From Acanthamoeba castellanii str. Neff (Eukaryota > Discosea > Longamoebia > Acanthamoebidae), in assembly GCF_000313135.1 (NCBI RefSeq), contig NW_004457654.1, positions 442,210 to 506,209 on the forward strand: 64,000 bases of DNA, written 5' to 3'. The position numbers and the translations under genes were made by a program. The notes under the pieces were generated by a model, which did not search any database, had not been told where the DNA came from, and saw only the letters and a list, made by a program, of their open reading frames with translations. Positions 1 to 11,043 of this stretch are shown piece after piece (within the stretch, counting starts at the first letter, position 1; the number at the start of each line of letters is the position of its first letter).

Positions 1-1646
1 CATTCGGTGCGTGCTGCAACCCAAGGCGGAACTCGAGGAGCTGCCTGAGGAGCTGTGCGGCCTCCCTTCACTACAGTACCTCGACGTCTCCGGCAATAAG
101 GTAATGAACCACTTTTCACTTTTCCTATTTACGAACAGAATCCTGGACCCGACCTCTTTCCGAAAAGAGCTTAGATTATTTTTTTCCTTTTATCTTTATC
201 TTTCCTAGCAACGTAACGCGCCATGCTCGTTACCCAGGTTGCTGGTTGGTTGTTATTGACCAGGATTTCTTTTTCTCGATTCTTCTTTCTCTTGTGTGTG
301 TGTGTACTTTCTTTCATCGTCAACAAACAGTTGAAGGCGCTTCCGGCCAAGCTGCCCGAGCTGTCGGGCCTGCAGCGCCTGATCGCGTGCCACAACGCGC
401 TTGAGACCGAGGGGGTGCCCGACGGCGTCGACGACCTGCGCGAGCTCGAGGAAATCGATCTCTCCTACAACCAGCTCAAGACCGTGCCCGAATCGGTTCA
501 CTACCTCAAGGACAGGGCGCACATCCTGCTGCAGGGCAACCCTCTCGATGAGGAGACCCTCCGATCCTACCACACCCACACCTGGACGCCCTCCAAGCGC
601 TTCAAGGTACATATCTGATTTGATTTATTATCTATTTGATTTATTTTCGATTTGATTATCGTATTCTCTGTATCGGAATTGGATTGACTTTTTTTATAAA
701 AAAGGTGTCGTCGGCGGAGATCATCGGGCGGCGACCGACGATGGAAGATGCGCTGTCGCTTCAGGGCCACTTCCAGGGCCGCGAGGACGTCGACTTCTTC
801 GGCCTGTTCGACGGTCACGCCGGTCGCGGGGTGGCCGAGTACTGCGCCGACCACGTTCACACCGTTGTGCTCGACAAGCTCAAGGGCGGCTCCGACACCC
901 AGGCCGCGCTCAAGGACTGCTGGGTCAACGTCAACTCTGGCTTGAAGGTACTCTTCCTCGAGACTTGCGCACGACACGCACACGCACCACCGCACACGCT
1001 CACATTCCTGTCGACATGAATTCGGTCGAACTCAGGCCCAACTCGATGGCGGAGATACGTCGCTACGGCATGCGGGCGCGACCGCGGTGGCTGCGGTGGT
1101 CGAGGGACAGCGCCTGATCGTCAGCAACGTGGGCGACAGCCGCGCCGTCGTCGGCCGCGCCGGCAAGGGCATTCGCATTTCCAAGGACCACAAGCCCAAC
1201 CTGCACGAGGAGGAGGAGCGGATCTTCAACCTGGGCGGTTACGTGGTGGGCGAGACGGCCCGCGTCAACGGTCAGCTCGCCGTCTCGCGTGCCATCGGCG
1301 ACTTTTACCTCCACCCCTACGTCAGGTAACCATCCCCCTCTCGCAGCGCGTGTCGTGTCGTGTGCGATCTCGTGTGCTGTGTGTTGTGTTGTGTTCTGTG
1401 CTAACGCACGTGCGCAAAACCAGCTTTGAGCCGCACGTGGCGTCGCTCGACCTCACGCCGGAGGACTCAGTGCTGATCATCGCCTGTGACGGCGTGTGGG
1501 ACGAGGTGGACGACGACACGGCCATCGAGCTGGCCGCCCAGGTCGCCTCGGCCGATCCGTTCGTCATCTCGTGCCGCATCAGGGACTACGCTTACCTCCT
1601 CGGCTCCGACGACAACATCTCCGTCATCACCATCCTCCTCAAGTGA
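1..1646 (+). CDS. LRR-PP2C protein phosphatase, 5' end missing
   Basis: Five exons can be read (1-100, 331-606, 705-947, 1036-1325, 1424-1646). The first two encode leucine-rich repeats of the LxxLPxxLxxLxxLxxLDVSxN type. The last three encode a PP2C (PPM) Ser/Thr phosphatase domain. Its metal-site motifs are visible: TMEDA, then FDGHAG, then VSNVGDSRAVV, then ACDGVWDE, and finally GSDDNISVI six residues before the stop, so the C-terminus is complete. PP2C enzymes are Mg/Mn-dependent monomeric phosphatases; the LRRs probably select substrates or partners, as in the LRR-PP2C fusions of the PHLPP group. No membrane segment lies in the visible part. The start lies left of the window, so total length is unknown. 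Confidence 0.87.
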
Positions 1647-2103
1647 TGATGGTGGTCAATCAATCAACCGAGCCGGAGTCCACTCACCTCCCCTCTCCCC
1701 TCGCTCATGTACCTCAACCAACAACTCTCATCAACATCACCGTTGGCGTGTCGTGTGCTGTGTCGTGTACGTGTCTTGTGTGTCGGTTCCTGGGTTGGAG
1801 CACAACAGACGCTTTCGAAGCTGCCGAGCAGCCGCTGACGAGAAAGCGGGCGACGCCAAGTGTCACGGTGATGGGTGTGCTGGGGTACAAATAGCGGTGT
1901 GCTGGGGGAGCCCGAATGCGAGACAGTGACTGGTTGGAAAGGAACTCAAAAACAACATCAGCAAACAACAAACGAAAACAAACCCGGCAACAACAACAAC
2001 ATCCATCCCCCGCCCTGCCCCCCGTCACTTACACTTCTTCCCTTCTTCCGCCTCCATATCCCCCATTTTCCACTTCTTCTCGGCCGCCCTCCCCACTGTA
2101 GAT
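1647..2103. other. Intergenic spacer
   Basis: 457 nt between the phosphatase stop and the receptor start. It holds A-rich and C-rich stretches and short polypyrimidine runs near 2030-2095, likely the phosphatase 3' UTR followed by the receptor promoter. No coding frame, RNA gene or repeat is convincing. Confidence 0.5.
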
Positions 2104-4484
2104 ATGCCTCGTGAGGGCCGCACGAGCCATCAACGATTCAAACGAGAAGAAAGTCGTCTCCTTCCATCTCCATCGTTATTGATCCCCTCCTCATATTATT
2201 CTTCCTCCTCCATCTTCATTTTCGCCGCCCTCTGCTTCTTATTCTGCCTATTACCGCGGGGGGCGACCGCCCAGTCGTGCGTGCCCTATCGCGGCTCGCC
2301 CCACACGGGCAACAGGTGCGACAGCCTCGTGACCTACCCCTCGGTCCTGCTCCGACCAAACCAGACCTACGCCCAGGTTCCTCCCTCCTTCAGCTGTGAG
2401 GACCCCAGCTTGACTGTGGAGCTCCCTGTAATTTTAACTCCGACCACTCCGACCACTCCGACCACTCCGACCACTTGACTCCGATTGATGACCGTGGTGA
2501 TGGGGTCCCACAGGTCGATGAATCGGCGGCAAGCCGTACCAGCCTGTTTGGCGCCTTCTTGCCACCGGCGTGCAGGCAGGCCGCCCTGCGCCTGTCTTGC
2601 TTGGGCAGCTTTGTCAGCTGCCGGTTCGATCACAGCTTTGCCTGTACGCCCTTGACACACGACGCTGCGCACATTCGTCTAGCACTCACGTCTGCTTTGG
2701 CTGCGTTGTGTGCCGTGTGTCATTGTGTCGTGTGCGGCGACAGACTTTCCGCCATGCAGAAGTGTGTGCGATGCGATGCTGACCGAATGCTCAGCGCAAT
2801 TTGCCATGCGTGGCAGGTTGGCCCAGATGCCCAACTGCAGCGCGGTCGATCCCGCGACGATGATGCCCCTCTTCCCCACCACCAACTGCAACAACGCCTC
2901 GCAGGACGTCGGTACCGCCTTTCTCTCCTCCATTCTCAACCGGCTCACTCACCAGTTACTCACCATCGCGCTCTCGTTCTTCGCTCTCCGTTCTTCTCCG
3001 TTCTTCTCCGTTCTTCGTTCTTCGTTCTTCGTTCTTTGGAGAGCAGTGGTGCCGTACAGCCAAGCGGACTGTCCGTACCCGCTCCAATTCAATGAACGCG
3101 GCACGGTTGCCGACGGGTCGCTTTCTCTCTCGGCCGACGAGCAGATATGCGTCTACCCGTGCCCCGCACCCATGTTCACGCCGAGCGACTGGCACGCCTC
3201 CGCCGGCATCACCATCAGCCTGGCCAGTACGCTCCACTTTCATTCTTCGAATCCCTCCATTCATTCACTCACCCGCTCGAGTGTCGCTCGCAGTCTTGTC
3301 GACCGCGATGATGCTCTTCCTCGTCATCACCTACATCCTGAGCCCGAGAAAGCGGCGGTTCCCGACCTCCTTCCAGCTGTGGGTCTGCGTGTCGTCGCTC
3401 ATCTCCTCGATCGGCATCGACATTGCGGTCGTGGTGGGCGGTACGGCCTCTGTGTGTGTGTGTGTGTGTGTGTGTAGTCCTCCCAATTTGACGGTCCCAC
3501 ATACATGAATGGCTGATGGAAAGCGCAACTCACAGGGCCGGAGCGAACGAACTGCACCTGGGACGACACGCCGGTGCTGCAGACCTTCGCCGGTGCCCGG
3601 GACAACGACGGTCAGGGCGTCGTGTGCATATTGCAAGGTACTCAAAGGCCAACATCCCACCATTTGCATTTTCTACATTCCTGCGGGAATGCGGAAGGCG
3701 GCGCTGAGTTGCTCGCGTGTGTCGTTGAATGCGTTAGGAATGTTGATAATGTTCGGCGGGCTGGCGGGCAGCTTCTGGTGGGTCATGCTCGCCTACACCG
3801 TCTTCCAGTTTCTCGTCTTCGAGCTCGCCTCCGACCGTGCGCGGAGAGCAGTACACGCCCCACCTCGCTAGTCCACCCATGACCCACTGCCTCACAGCTG
3901 TTTTTCTTCGCTGTTAGCTGCACATCGTGTCGCACATCGTGAGCTGGGGCATTCCGGTCATCTTGGTCACCATCGGTACCATCGCTACTCGGCTCTAACC
4001 GCGTGTTCCCACTTACACCCAACATTGTGCGTGTCGTCTCGTGTGGTGTCGCGCTATTTTATAGCCCTGGGCGCACAGCAATTCGAGGCGAGAGCGGCCG
4101 GGCACAATTGCTTCGTTGTGTCTCCCTGGGACTGGGGTCTCTTCTACGCACCCATCTGCCTCAATCTCGCCATCGGCACCACCTTGATGGTGATCTCCAT
4201 CATCAAAGTCCTGCGGGTAACGCATCGCACATTCCTCTGCGTGAAATTCCACGCCTTGCATTCCTCGGCCTAACCGGTTGATCGTGTGGCGTGGTGGGCG
4301 TGCAGGTGCGGTTTCACATTAAGGAGCAGGTCCTTCGCCTGGTCATCTTGATTGCGGTCTACTGGCTCATCTTCGTCTACCTCATCTTTTACCGCGTCTA
4401 CATCGAAGTCGTCCTCGTACCTCCGCCAGCTCACGACATGACACGCACAATACTCGACACACACACACACACACACACCACACA

Positions 4485-4517
<33 letters not shown>

Positions 4518-5053
4518 CGACACATGCGGTGGGATACACGACACACGCGCTAATATGAGCATGCAGGATGATGTTAAGGCCGCGATCGGGGATCAGATCG
4601 TGTGCAGTGCCGTTACGGGCCAGGAATGCAGCACGGAGAAGGAGATCAACAAGGGCGCGTGGTATCTCCAGGCGCTCACCCTCAGCGGCCAGGGGGTCAT
4701 CATTTTCTGTTGCCTCGGCATGTCCAAGGTGCTGGGCCCACCCCTCATTAATTCGACTGACATTCAGCATCGCGGTACACTCATCATCAACACGACACAC
4801 ACGACGCACATCAAAACGACACACGACACACAACCAGGATACGTTCACGTTTTGGCAGAGGCTGCTGCGTAATTGGCGCGATCCGATGTCGGTCATCCTG
4901 CATGACACCAACAAGAACGGCAGGAGCGGCAGCATCTCGTCGCGGCACGCGGGCCGGCCGCGCTCCAGCTCTTTCTCCATGCCCGACCCAGCTGAAGGAG
5001 CAGCCCGCACGCAGCGTTCCATCGAGACCTCGGAAGAGCTCGACGCTCTCTGA
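2104..5053 (+). CDS. Frizzled/Smoothened-like seven-helix receptor (paralog 1)
   Basis: About a dozen exons. The first (2104-2376) carries a hydrophobic signal segment ending near ATAQS. Exons 2514-2643 and 2744-2911 carry a Frizzled-type cysteine-rich domain, with the hallmark FPPCRSVC followed by further spaced cysteines. A second extracellular stretch (SADEQICVYPCP) precedes a seven-helix region whose helices run from about 3300 to 4740; loops include SPRKRRFPTSFQLW and SPWDWGLFYAP. The cytosolic tail begins with DTFTFW and is Ser/Arg-rich, ending SEELDAL. Frizzled-like receptors without Wnt are known from amoebozoa such as Dictyostelium, where they act as surface receptors; the ligand here is unknown. 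A paralog with mostly the same intron positions lies at 28798-31718. Exon joins were checked against it. Confidence 0.88.
2440..2475 (+). repeat. Tandem 9-bp repeat in first receptor intron
   Basis: Four copies of CCGACCACT in tandem, inside the first intron of the receptor. No coding role is implied. Confidence 0.85.
2984..3040 (+). repeat. Pyrimidine-rich CGTTCTT-type repeat in intron
   Basis: Degenerate tandem TTCTTCG/TTCTCCG units directly before the splice acceptor at 3046. The same repeat in the sense orientation occurs in the RCC1-gene intron near 36295-36352. It likely serves as, or arose from, a polypyrimidine tract. Confidence 0.75.
3450..3475 (+). repeat. (GT)n microsatellite in intron
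   Basis: Uninterrupted TG dinucleotides in the receptor intron after the first transmembrane exon. Confidence 0.9.
4458..4520 (+). repeat. (CA)n microsatellite in intron
   Basis: Interrupted CA repeat in the intron before the exon starting GATGATGTTAAGG at 4567. The paralog has a CA-rich tract one intron upstream, at 30929-31024. Confidence 0.9.
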
Positions 5054-5263
5054 TCCTTGCCTGCCAACGATGAGGGTGAAACTAAAAGAAATCAGTTTTG
5101 CATTCGTACAATTCTCAGATTTCTCCTTGAACTGTTCCCTGTTGGAAATATTGATATATCAGCATTTCCCCTATGCACGTGCAGCGAAAGTGCGCTACAG
5201 CCATTGGTTCCCCGGACTGTATCGGGGTTGGAGTGGGCACTTTTGTCCAACAGGCGGATTGAA

Positions 5264-5285
5264 GGACTCCCGATATGCGGAGTCC
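5264..5285. promoter_or_regulatory. Perfect inverted repeat upstream of secreted-protein gene
   Basis: GGACTCC and GGAGTCC form perfect 7-bp arms around an 8-nt spacer, ending 53 nt before the ATG at 5339. It could be a protein-binding site or a hairpin in the 5' UTR. The function is inference only. Confidence 0.35.
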
Positions 5286-5338
5286 GTGGCTTGGTTGCCT
5301 GAGCTTGACCGTGTCTCTCTTCTTCACTGTCCACCATC

Positions 5339-6116
5339 ATGAGCAAGACACTCGCTCTCCTCGTCCTTTTCGTCGCCGCGCTGGCCCTGGCCACCTCCGC
5401 AACACCGTCGGTCTACCTGGTGCAAGTCAATCTCGACCCCACCACCCTGCAGGAGTTGTACGGTCAACTTTTTATCTTCAACGACACCTCCATGCTCGAC
5501 TCCATGTTGACCATCAACTTTGATCACTGGCAGGCACGACACGCAACAGACAGTCTTGATAGCCCAGCAGGCCCCGCCGGGCTGCTGGAGCTCGGTGTGG
5601 GGCTCCTTCGCCCAGCCCTTCTCCCACAACTACCTCGTGTGGAACGAGACCGGCACCTCGGTCTATGCCAGCACCTCCGCCTTCGGCGAGGGCCACCCGA
5701 TTCACATCGGGGCCTTCCAGCGCTACGTCCAGCCGCAGCACGGCTACGACTTCAAGGACGGCGCGTTCAGGCGCCAGGTGTACCAGGACTGGCTCGACGA
5801 GGACCAGCTGGCCATCAACAACCTTGAGACCGATGTGTACTACTTCGGCCTGGCTCAGGACATCAACGTCAACTCAGAGGAGATCGCCATGCCGCCGCTC
5901 TACTCGTGCGAGATGATGGGCATGGAGTACGAGGTGTTCACCCCCAGCTCCAGCTTCTACATCTTCCTCGGCGGGCGCACGACGGCGCCGGGCACCATGA
6001 CCCGCGACCTGAGGCGCGTGGCCCGCTCGGCCCTCACCCTGGTTCGGTTCGACCCCGGCACCACCAAGATCAACCTCTCTTGGAACCGTAGCGTCGGCCG
6101 ATTCGTGGTCGAGTGA
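5339..6116 (+). CDS. Secreted protein of unknown function
   Basis: The ATG at 5339 opens a classical signal peptide (MSKTLALLVLFVAALALATS). The main body is in another frame, from about 5554 to the stop at 6114-6116. It is rich in aromatic and acidic residues, has few cysteines, and includes NLSW and WNET glycosylation sequons. The two frames must be joined by an intron or are broken by a base error. One possible join is a donor at 5463 (TACG|GTCAAC) to the acceptor ending CAGACAG at 5553, but it would remove a stretch that itself looks coding. I recognise no family. The protein may be a secreted or vacuolar factor. Confidence 0.6.
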
Positions 6117-6162
6117 ACAACGCTGACGATAACCTGAGCTGTCATGAAGATGGACCATTGCT

Positions 6163-6609
6163 TTATTTCTCTCTTTGGGGTGAACGAGACCTGGAGCGGG
6201 AGCGGCGAAGACGCTGACGTGGAACGTTATCGCTATTGGGTCCTTGATGGTGCTGCCTGACCCTGGGATTGGCAGGTGGGTGATCCTGTGGGGGAGGGAG
6301 GGGAGGCTGCTGTAGAGCGAGGTGTGGGTTGACACCCACTGGGCACACATCCTCGCGGTGGCCGTTTTGCCCACAGTACCAGCACAGGGTGTAATCAGGA
6401 TGAGGGAATGGTGATGCCATCGGAAAAATGATGTGCGCTAGGCGACGGCGTTTGAGGTTGTGGCGCAGCTCGCCTTGTACCGGCCGATCAGCCCGACAGC
6501 CACAGCGCCCGACAGCCGCCCGAAGAAGAAACAAAGATGAAAAACAGAACGGGGAGGAACGGCCAACGCGCTGGAGTTTGTTTCTCACCAATTTCCTGGC
6601 CAGACCCAT
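6163..6609 (-). CDS. CCHC zinc-knuckle ORF, possible retroelement-derived
   Basis: A 148-codon frame with one perfect CX2CX4HX4C knuckle, CWYCGQNGHREDVC. It is followed by a Pro/Gln-rich stretch and an Arg-Ser tail ([10 protein letters not shown]) that ends the protein. Such knuckles bind single-stranded RNA and occur in retroelement Gag proteins and in splicing or RNA-processing factors; the RS tail fits the second reading. The N-terminal half before the internal Met near 6421 is low-quality sequence and may be untranslated or intronic. A decayed, similar knuckle lies at 32141-32315 on the same strand. Confidence 0.45.
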   Translation of the reverse strand: MGLARKLVRNKLQRVGRSSPFCFSSLFLLRAAVGRCGCRADRPVQGELRHNLKRRRLAHIIFPMASPFPHPDYTLCWYCGQNGHREDVCPVGVNPHLALQQPPLPPPQDHPPANPRVRQHHQGPNSDNVPRQRLRRSRSRSRSPQREK

Positions 6610-6798
6610 AAGTTGGGTGGAAATGGGAGGGCCAGCTGGAAAAGAGGCTGAGCCATTGCCACATTGTTCGAGCTTGGTGCTCCCAGTCTTTGGGTTACTT
6701 CGATAATTGTTTCCAATCCTCCCTTACCCATGACGCTGTCACCAGCTTTTTTGATGTTTAGAACCTCTCACATATTATTGAAATAATAATAATAATAT

Positions 6799-7760
6799 TC
6801 ACAATTCTGTAGCTGTGGAGGTTGGTGTGTGGGTGATGGTGGTGGAGAGCTTGGCCAAGGTGTGGATGACCTCGCTGCTCAGGTGCGACGCGAGCGCGTG
6901 GGCTGCGCGGACCTCATCGCGCGACAGCCGGAACCACTCGCCCTGCAGCTGCCTGTGGGCCAGGTAGGCGTGCAGGGCCTGCTCCAGCATGCGCGCCTCG
7001 CCGGCCGACGGCTGCGCAATCGTGTAGAGCACCTCCAGTCGCGCCGCGTTGCCCGTCTGGAGCTGCTGGCGCCGCTTGATAATGTTGGCCGAATGTCCGA
7101 TCTTGCACTCGTCCCGGTAGGGTGAAGCCGCGATGAAGTAGACGTGGCCCTGGCGGTGCTCGCGTGCCGCGTTGGTGCTTCTCCCGACATCATTTGAAGG
7201 TACCTGCTCGCGCTCGACCGGTTGATCATCGACACCGCTCTCGATGACCACAGCCTTGGCGCGCTTCTCGTTTTCTTCGTTTTTGTTTTCGTTTTCGTTC
7301 TCGAGGTCCAGCCTCTTACGCTTGGTCGCTGCAGAGGTGGATGCTGGTGGCGTCGTGGTCGATGGTGGCCGCCGGGGGGTGGTTTGTGGCGCTGGAGTGG
7401 CGTTCGTGCTCGTGCTCACGCTCGGCGTGCTTGTAGTCCCCGGCAGCTGTTCCTCTCCTGCGTCGTCGGCTGGGCCGCGCCGGTGGATGTAGAATTGCCA
7501 GGGCGACACACGGCACCACGGCCCAGGCTGCATGGCCGGCCTGGGCGTTGTCGGGGTGGGCCGGGGTGGCGTCTTCCTCTCCCCCTCGTCGCCACTTTTT
7601 TGAAAGGTATAATAAATTCAATTAAAATTATTATTAATAAATAATACAGGCACATACAGGAGGGGACGCACACAGCAAACCTCGAGGTGCGTCGGGCCAG
7701 TGCCTCCACTATCTGCTGTTGAAGCAGCATGTCCAGCGTGGCTTCCTCCTCTTCTTCCAT
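6799..7760 (-). CDS. T5orf172 / MUG113-domain protein
   Basis: Two exons (7681-7760 and 6799-7594). The first begins MEEEEEATLDML; the junction codon is split after AG and restores a single frame. A Thr/Pro-rich linker and a Lys/Glu-rich nuclear-localisation-like stretch (KRKRLDLENENENKNEENEK) precede the domain. The domain starts GHVYFIAASPYRDECKIGHS, continues with RRQQLQTGNAARLEVLYTI and ends GEWFRLS. This is the T5orf172/MUG113 fold, a GIY-YIG-nuclease relative shared by phages, large DNA viruses and some fungi. The YFI and KIG positions match the GIY and YIG elements. A DNA-processing role is plausible but not shown. Confidence 0.78.
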
Positions 7761-7807
7761 TGCTCTACGCCTTTTTAGTTGTCGTTATTGTCGACATAGC
7801 TGGGTTG

Positions 7808-8829
7808 TCACTTGAGAAAGATGTCCATCCCCTCGTCGTGGGCGTTGTGGTATCGGCTGGCGGAAGGGGAGGTGGCGGTGGAGTAGGAGGCGGCTTCCTT
7901 GTGTAGCAGGTAGAGGTTCTCGTCCACGCGTTCGACCTCCTCCTCGATCAGCACCGTGCCCTTCGTCTCCAGCGGCAGGCGCAGCAGCGTGCCCACAAAC
8001 CCTGCACGCAACACGCGCGCGCGCACGCGACCGCACACGCGCACATCATTCAGTGGACTGTGACATCGTGTACATCACCAAGAGCCGGACGTACCGATGG
8101 CAGGCAGCACAGCGACCCATGTGATTATGTACAACGGGTCATAGCCGTCGCGGCCCACAATGCCCACCAAAAATGGCCCCACAGCCGTGACCACTCGCCC
8201 CGAGTTGTAGCAAAATCCCGAACCCAGCGCTCGCTAGTGAACGCGCAGACGATGAGTTGCGCTGTGCGCTGTGCGCTGCGTTGCGCGGTAAGGTGAGGTG
8301 TGTGCGTACCAGGCGCGTGGGGAAGAGCTCGGGGAGATAGAAGGTGAAGGAGGCGAAGACGCCAAAGACGGAGAAGCCCACGATGAAGAGGAGCGAGAGC
8401 CGCAGCAGCGCGCTCATCGCGAGGTAGAGCACGCAGGGAATGGCCACCGCGCTCCAGGCGAAATAGATCGCGAACATGGGGCGGCGGCCCTGCGATAATC
8501 AAAGAACGGTCACACGTCAGTAGCGCCCCGACGAGAGGAGGTGGGTTGGTTGGTACCAGGTACTGGGCAAGAGGGACGGTGGTGAGGGTGCCTACGAGGC
8601 CGCCGGCGTTGAAGGAGTTGCTGCCGATGAAGGTGTACTCGCTCTGTTGTGGCGACCAGCGCGAAGACACAGACACAGGGTAAACGTGAGTGTGGGCGTG
8701 CGGCACGAGGAGTAGCGTGACTCATCTATAGACACCTTCAGCCCCTGTATTTCGACTCGCGAAAGTCCGCTCGCCTTGCCCACATCTTCGGCCAGGAAGT
8801 TGGCAATCAGAGGAATGAAACTGTATTTG

Positions 8830-8860
<31 letters not shown>

Positions 8861-10720
8861 AGAACTGGACACAGGGAGGAACGCGAGGCGAACAGTGACA
8901 CGCAAAAAAGAAGGTCGGCGCGTACCTGGTGATGGTCCACCAGGTCAAGAGGGCGATGATCACGACGAACAGACCGCCGAGGGTTCGTCGTCGATACCTG
9001 CTCCCAAAGAGCTCGGGGATCTCGCCTAGCTCGTCCTTGATCATGTAGCCCAGCCGGGCGCACCGACCCAGCTTCTCCGGAGGTGGTTGCTCGTCGTAGT
9101 CCCTCTCCACCACTCCCTAATAGAGTTGAATAAATTAAAATGAAAAATAACAATAATTCAATAATTCAATATTAAATGCAGTGGTGATGGCGTACGTAGG
9201 ACATGGCTTTGTTCTCTCGAGTGGTCTTCCACGTATCTGGCTCCTTGAGCCACTGAAGAAGAAGAAGAAGAAGAAGAAACAAAACATGAGGCATTGCGAT
9301 GCATGCCTTGCGTTCAACGGCGGGTGTTCGTACGATTCGGATGATGATGGCGAACACGACCGGGATGAGACCGGTGAGGAAGACGACACGCCAGGAGAGT
9401 GAAGGGTCGTCGGCGATGAACGACACCTCGTTGAGAAACAGGCTGCTCACGAACGACGCCAGAAACAGTCCTGCGTTTCCATCCCAACAAACACAGCGAG
9501 TCGGTACAACCCACATGGGTGAGTTGCATTAAACTCATACGAAGGGGCGTGGAAATGCGAGCGAACCGACGGGGGCGGACGTGTAGAGGATGGCTCCTCC
9601 CCAGAGCCGCCTATGTGGTGGCATCGTTTCTGCCTGATGATCGCCAGCACGGGTAGAGAGAAGACATAAATTGTCAGCATATGAACTACATTTTGATGAA
9701 AAAGAAAATACTATATGTTGGGGGAGGGGGTCTAACCACAAGTGCAGCGCCGGCAGCCCACTCACCGCCGATGCCGAGTGAAGCGCAGAAACGGCAGAGG
9801 CCCAGAACCCAGATGTTGGGGGACAACGCGCTCGCCCTGTGGGAGGAGGCAATGCCGACATAATTGGTTGAGTGGAGCGAGGGGAGCAGAGACTGAGAGC
9901 AGTCCGGCCTTTAGCAATGGAGTACCCCGTGCTGAGCGCGTATGTCGCCATGGTGATGAGCATGATTCGACTTCGGCCGAATCTGCATGCGATTCGCAAG
10001 GGGACAAAACACGCGAGTCAGAGCGGAGGTGGAAGGCGACTGGGCCTTTGAGCGCAATGAGGTTACGGCCAGGTGGTCGCACGTACGTGTCTGTGAGTTT
10101 GCCGAAGAGAATGCCCCCGATCGCCCAACCCACGAGCAGCAAGGAGGTGAGGGACGCCGTCCAAAATGTGATGGCCTCTCGCGTGCTCTGATCCAACTGC
10201 GTGCACAGATAGGGGTCGCCCACGAGCAGTCAGTTAAGGGTGGCGGCATGATCGCTGTGTGCGGGCTCGGCGAGTACCTCGGCATTGGGATCAACGCCCA
10301 GCAGATAGGGGATGCAAACAGGTGCAGCGAAATTGAACAACAGACCTGAGTTAAGATAAATAAATAAATAAGTAAATAAGAAGCATTAGATTTAAAGAAT
10401 CTGAGAAATCGAGAAAGACGAAGAGGAGGAGCGTACCATCGAATACATCGAAACCCCATCCTGCACATGAGAAGAAGAGTAGAGTGGCAGGATGTAGTCA
10501 ACATTGGAAATGAAGAATGAACTGATCTGGTGGAGGTACGCGTACCAAGCCAGGAAGCGAAGAGGACGAAGCCTTGGTAAGCCGTCAGACCGCAGCATGA
10601 GGTACGCCCCGCCTGGACCACGGCACCACCCTCAGTTCCTCTCTCATCTTCATCTGACGAAATCGGACCCCCGTCCGCCTCGAAGTCTTCCAGGCTGTAC
10701 GTCGCGCGATTTCCCTTCAT
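7808..10720 (-). CDS. Major facilitator superfamily transporter
   Basis: A multi-exon gene read right to left. The first ATG in frame is at 10720 (MKGNRATYSLEDF); the frame stays open further upstream, so an extra 5' exon is possible. After an acidic cytosolic N-terminus come helices with MFS signatures. These are WAIGGILFGKLTD with basic loop GRSRI, SLGIGGEWAAGAALVAE in helix 4, and the WRVVFLTGLIPVVFA helix. The central loop is charged (EIPELFGSRYRR), followed by a second six-helix half with FYLPELFPTRL. The last exon ends in FLK at 7808. The organisation resembles metabolite:H+ symporters. The substrate cannot be read from sequence. Introns hold AC and GAA microsatellites. Confidence 0.82.
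8829..8857 (+). repeat. (AC)n microsatellite in transporter intron
   Basis: Continuous CA dinucleotides; TG on the coding strand of the transporter. Confidence 0.9.
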
Positions 10721-11043
10721 CGGATGCACGAGCTGGCCTTGATTCGCCAGTTGGGCCTCGCCTCGCCTCCTCTCCGTCAAAATCAGGTGTCGATCTCCAC
10801 CAGATTCGCGTTTTGATGGAATTCTACTCGTTCCAGTCAATGCTGCACGAATTGTGGAGGGCTGACGTCAGCACAGGCCCAACAAGGAAAGCGAGGCCGG
10901 CCAGCAAGTAGAAGGAGAAAAAGTGTAGCAAGAGCAGAAGGAGTAGAGGGGCAGGAGTCGGCGAGTTGTGGTTCAAGTATTACGGCTGCTGCTTAGCAGC
11001 TTTACGAAGGCGCAAGTAACTGCTGCGATAGGCGTGGCAGCAG
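10721..11043. promoter_or_regulatory. Divergent promoter region
   Basis: 323 nt between the transporter start (-) and the RS-protein start (+). The transporter frame runs open into it as far as about 10840. Nothing else is recognisable; it probably holds both promoters and 5' UTRs. Confidence 0.45.

Noticed and set aside
2475..3095. Plus-strand 206-codon frame over the receptor's Frizzled domain
   Set aside because: It runs through an intron and is out of frame with the conserved CRSVC exon; the paralog comparison fixes the correct frame.
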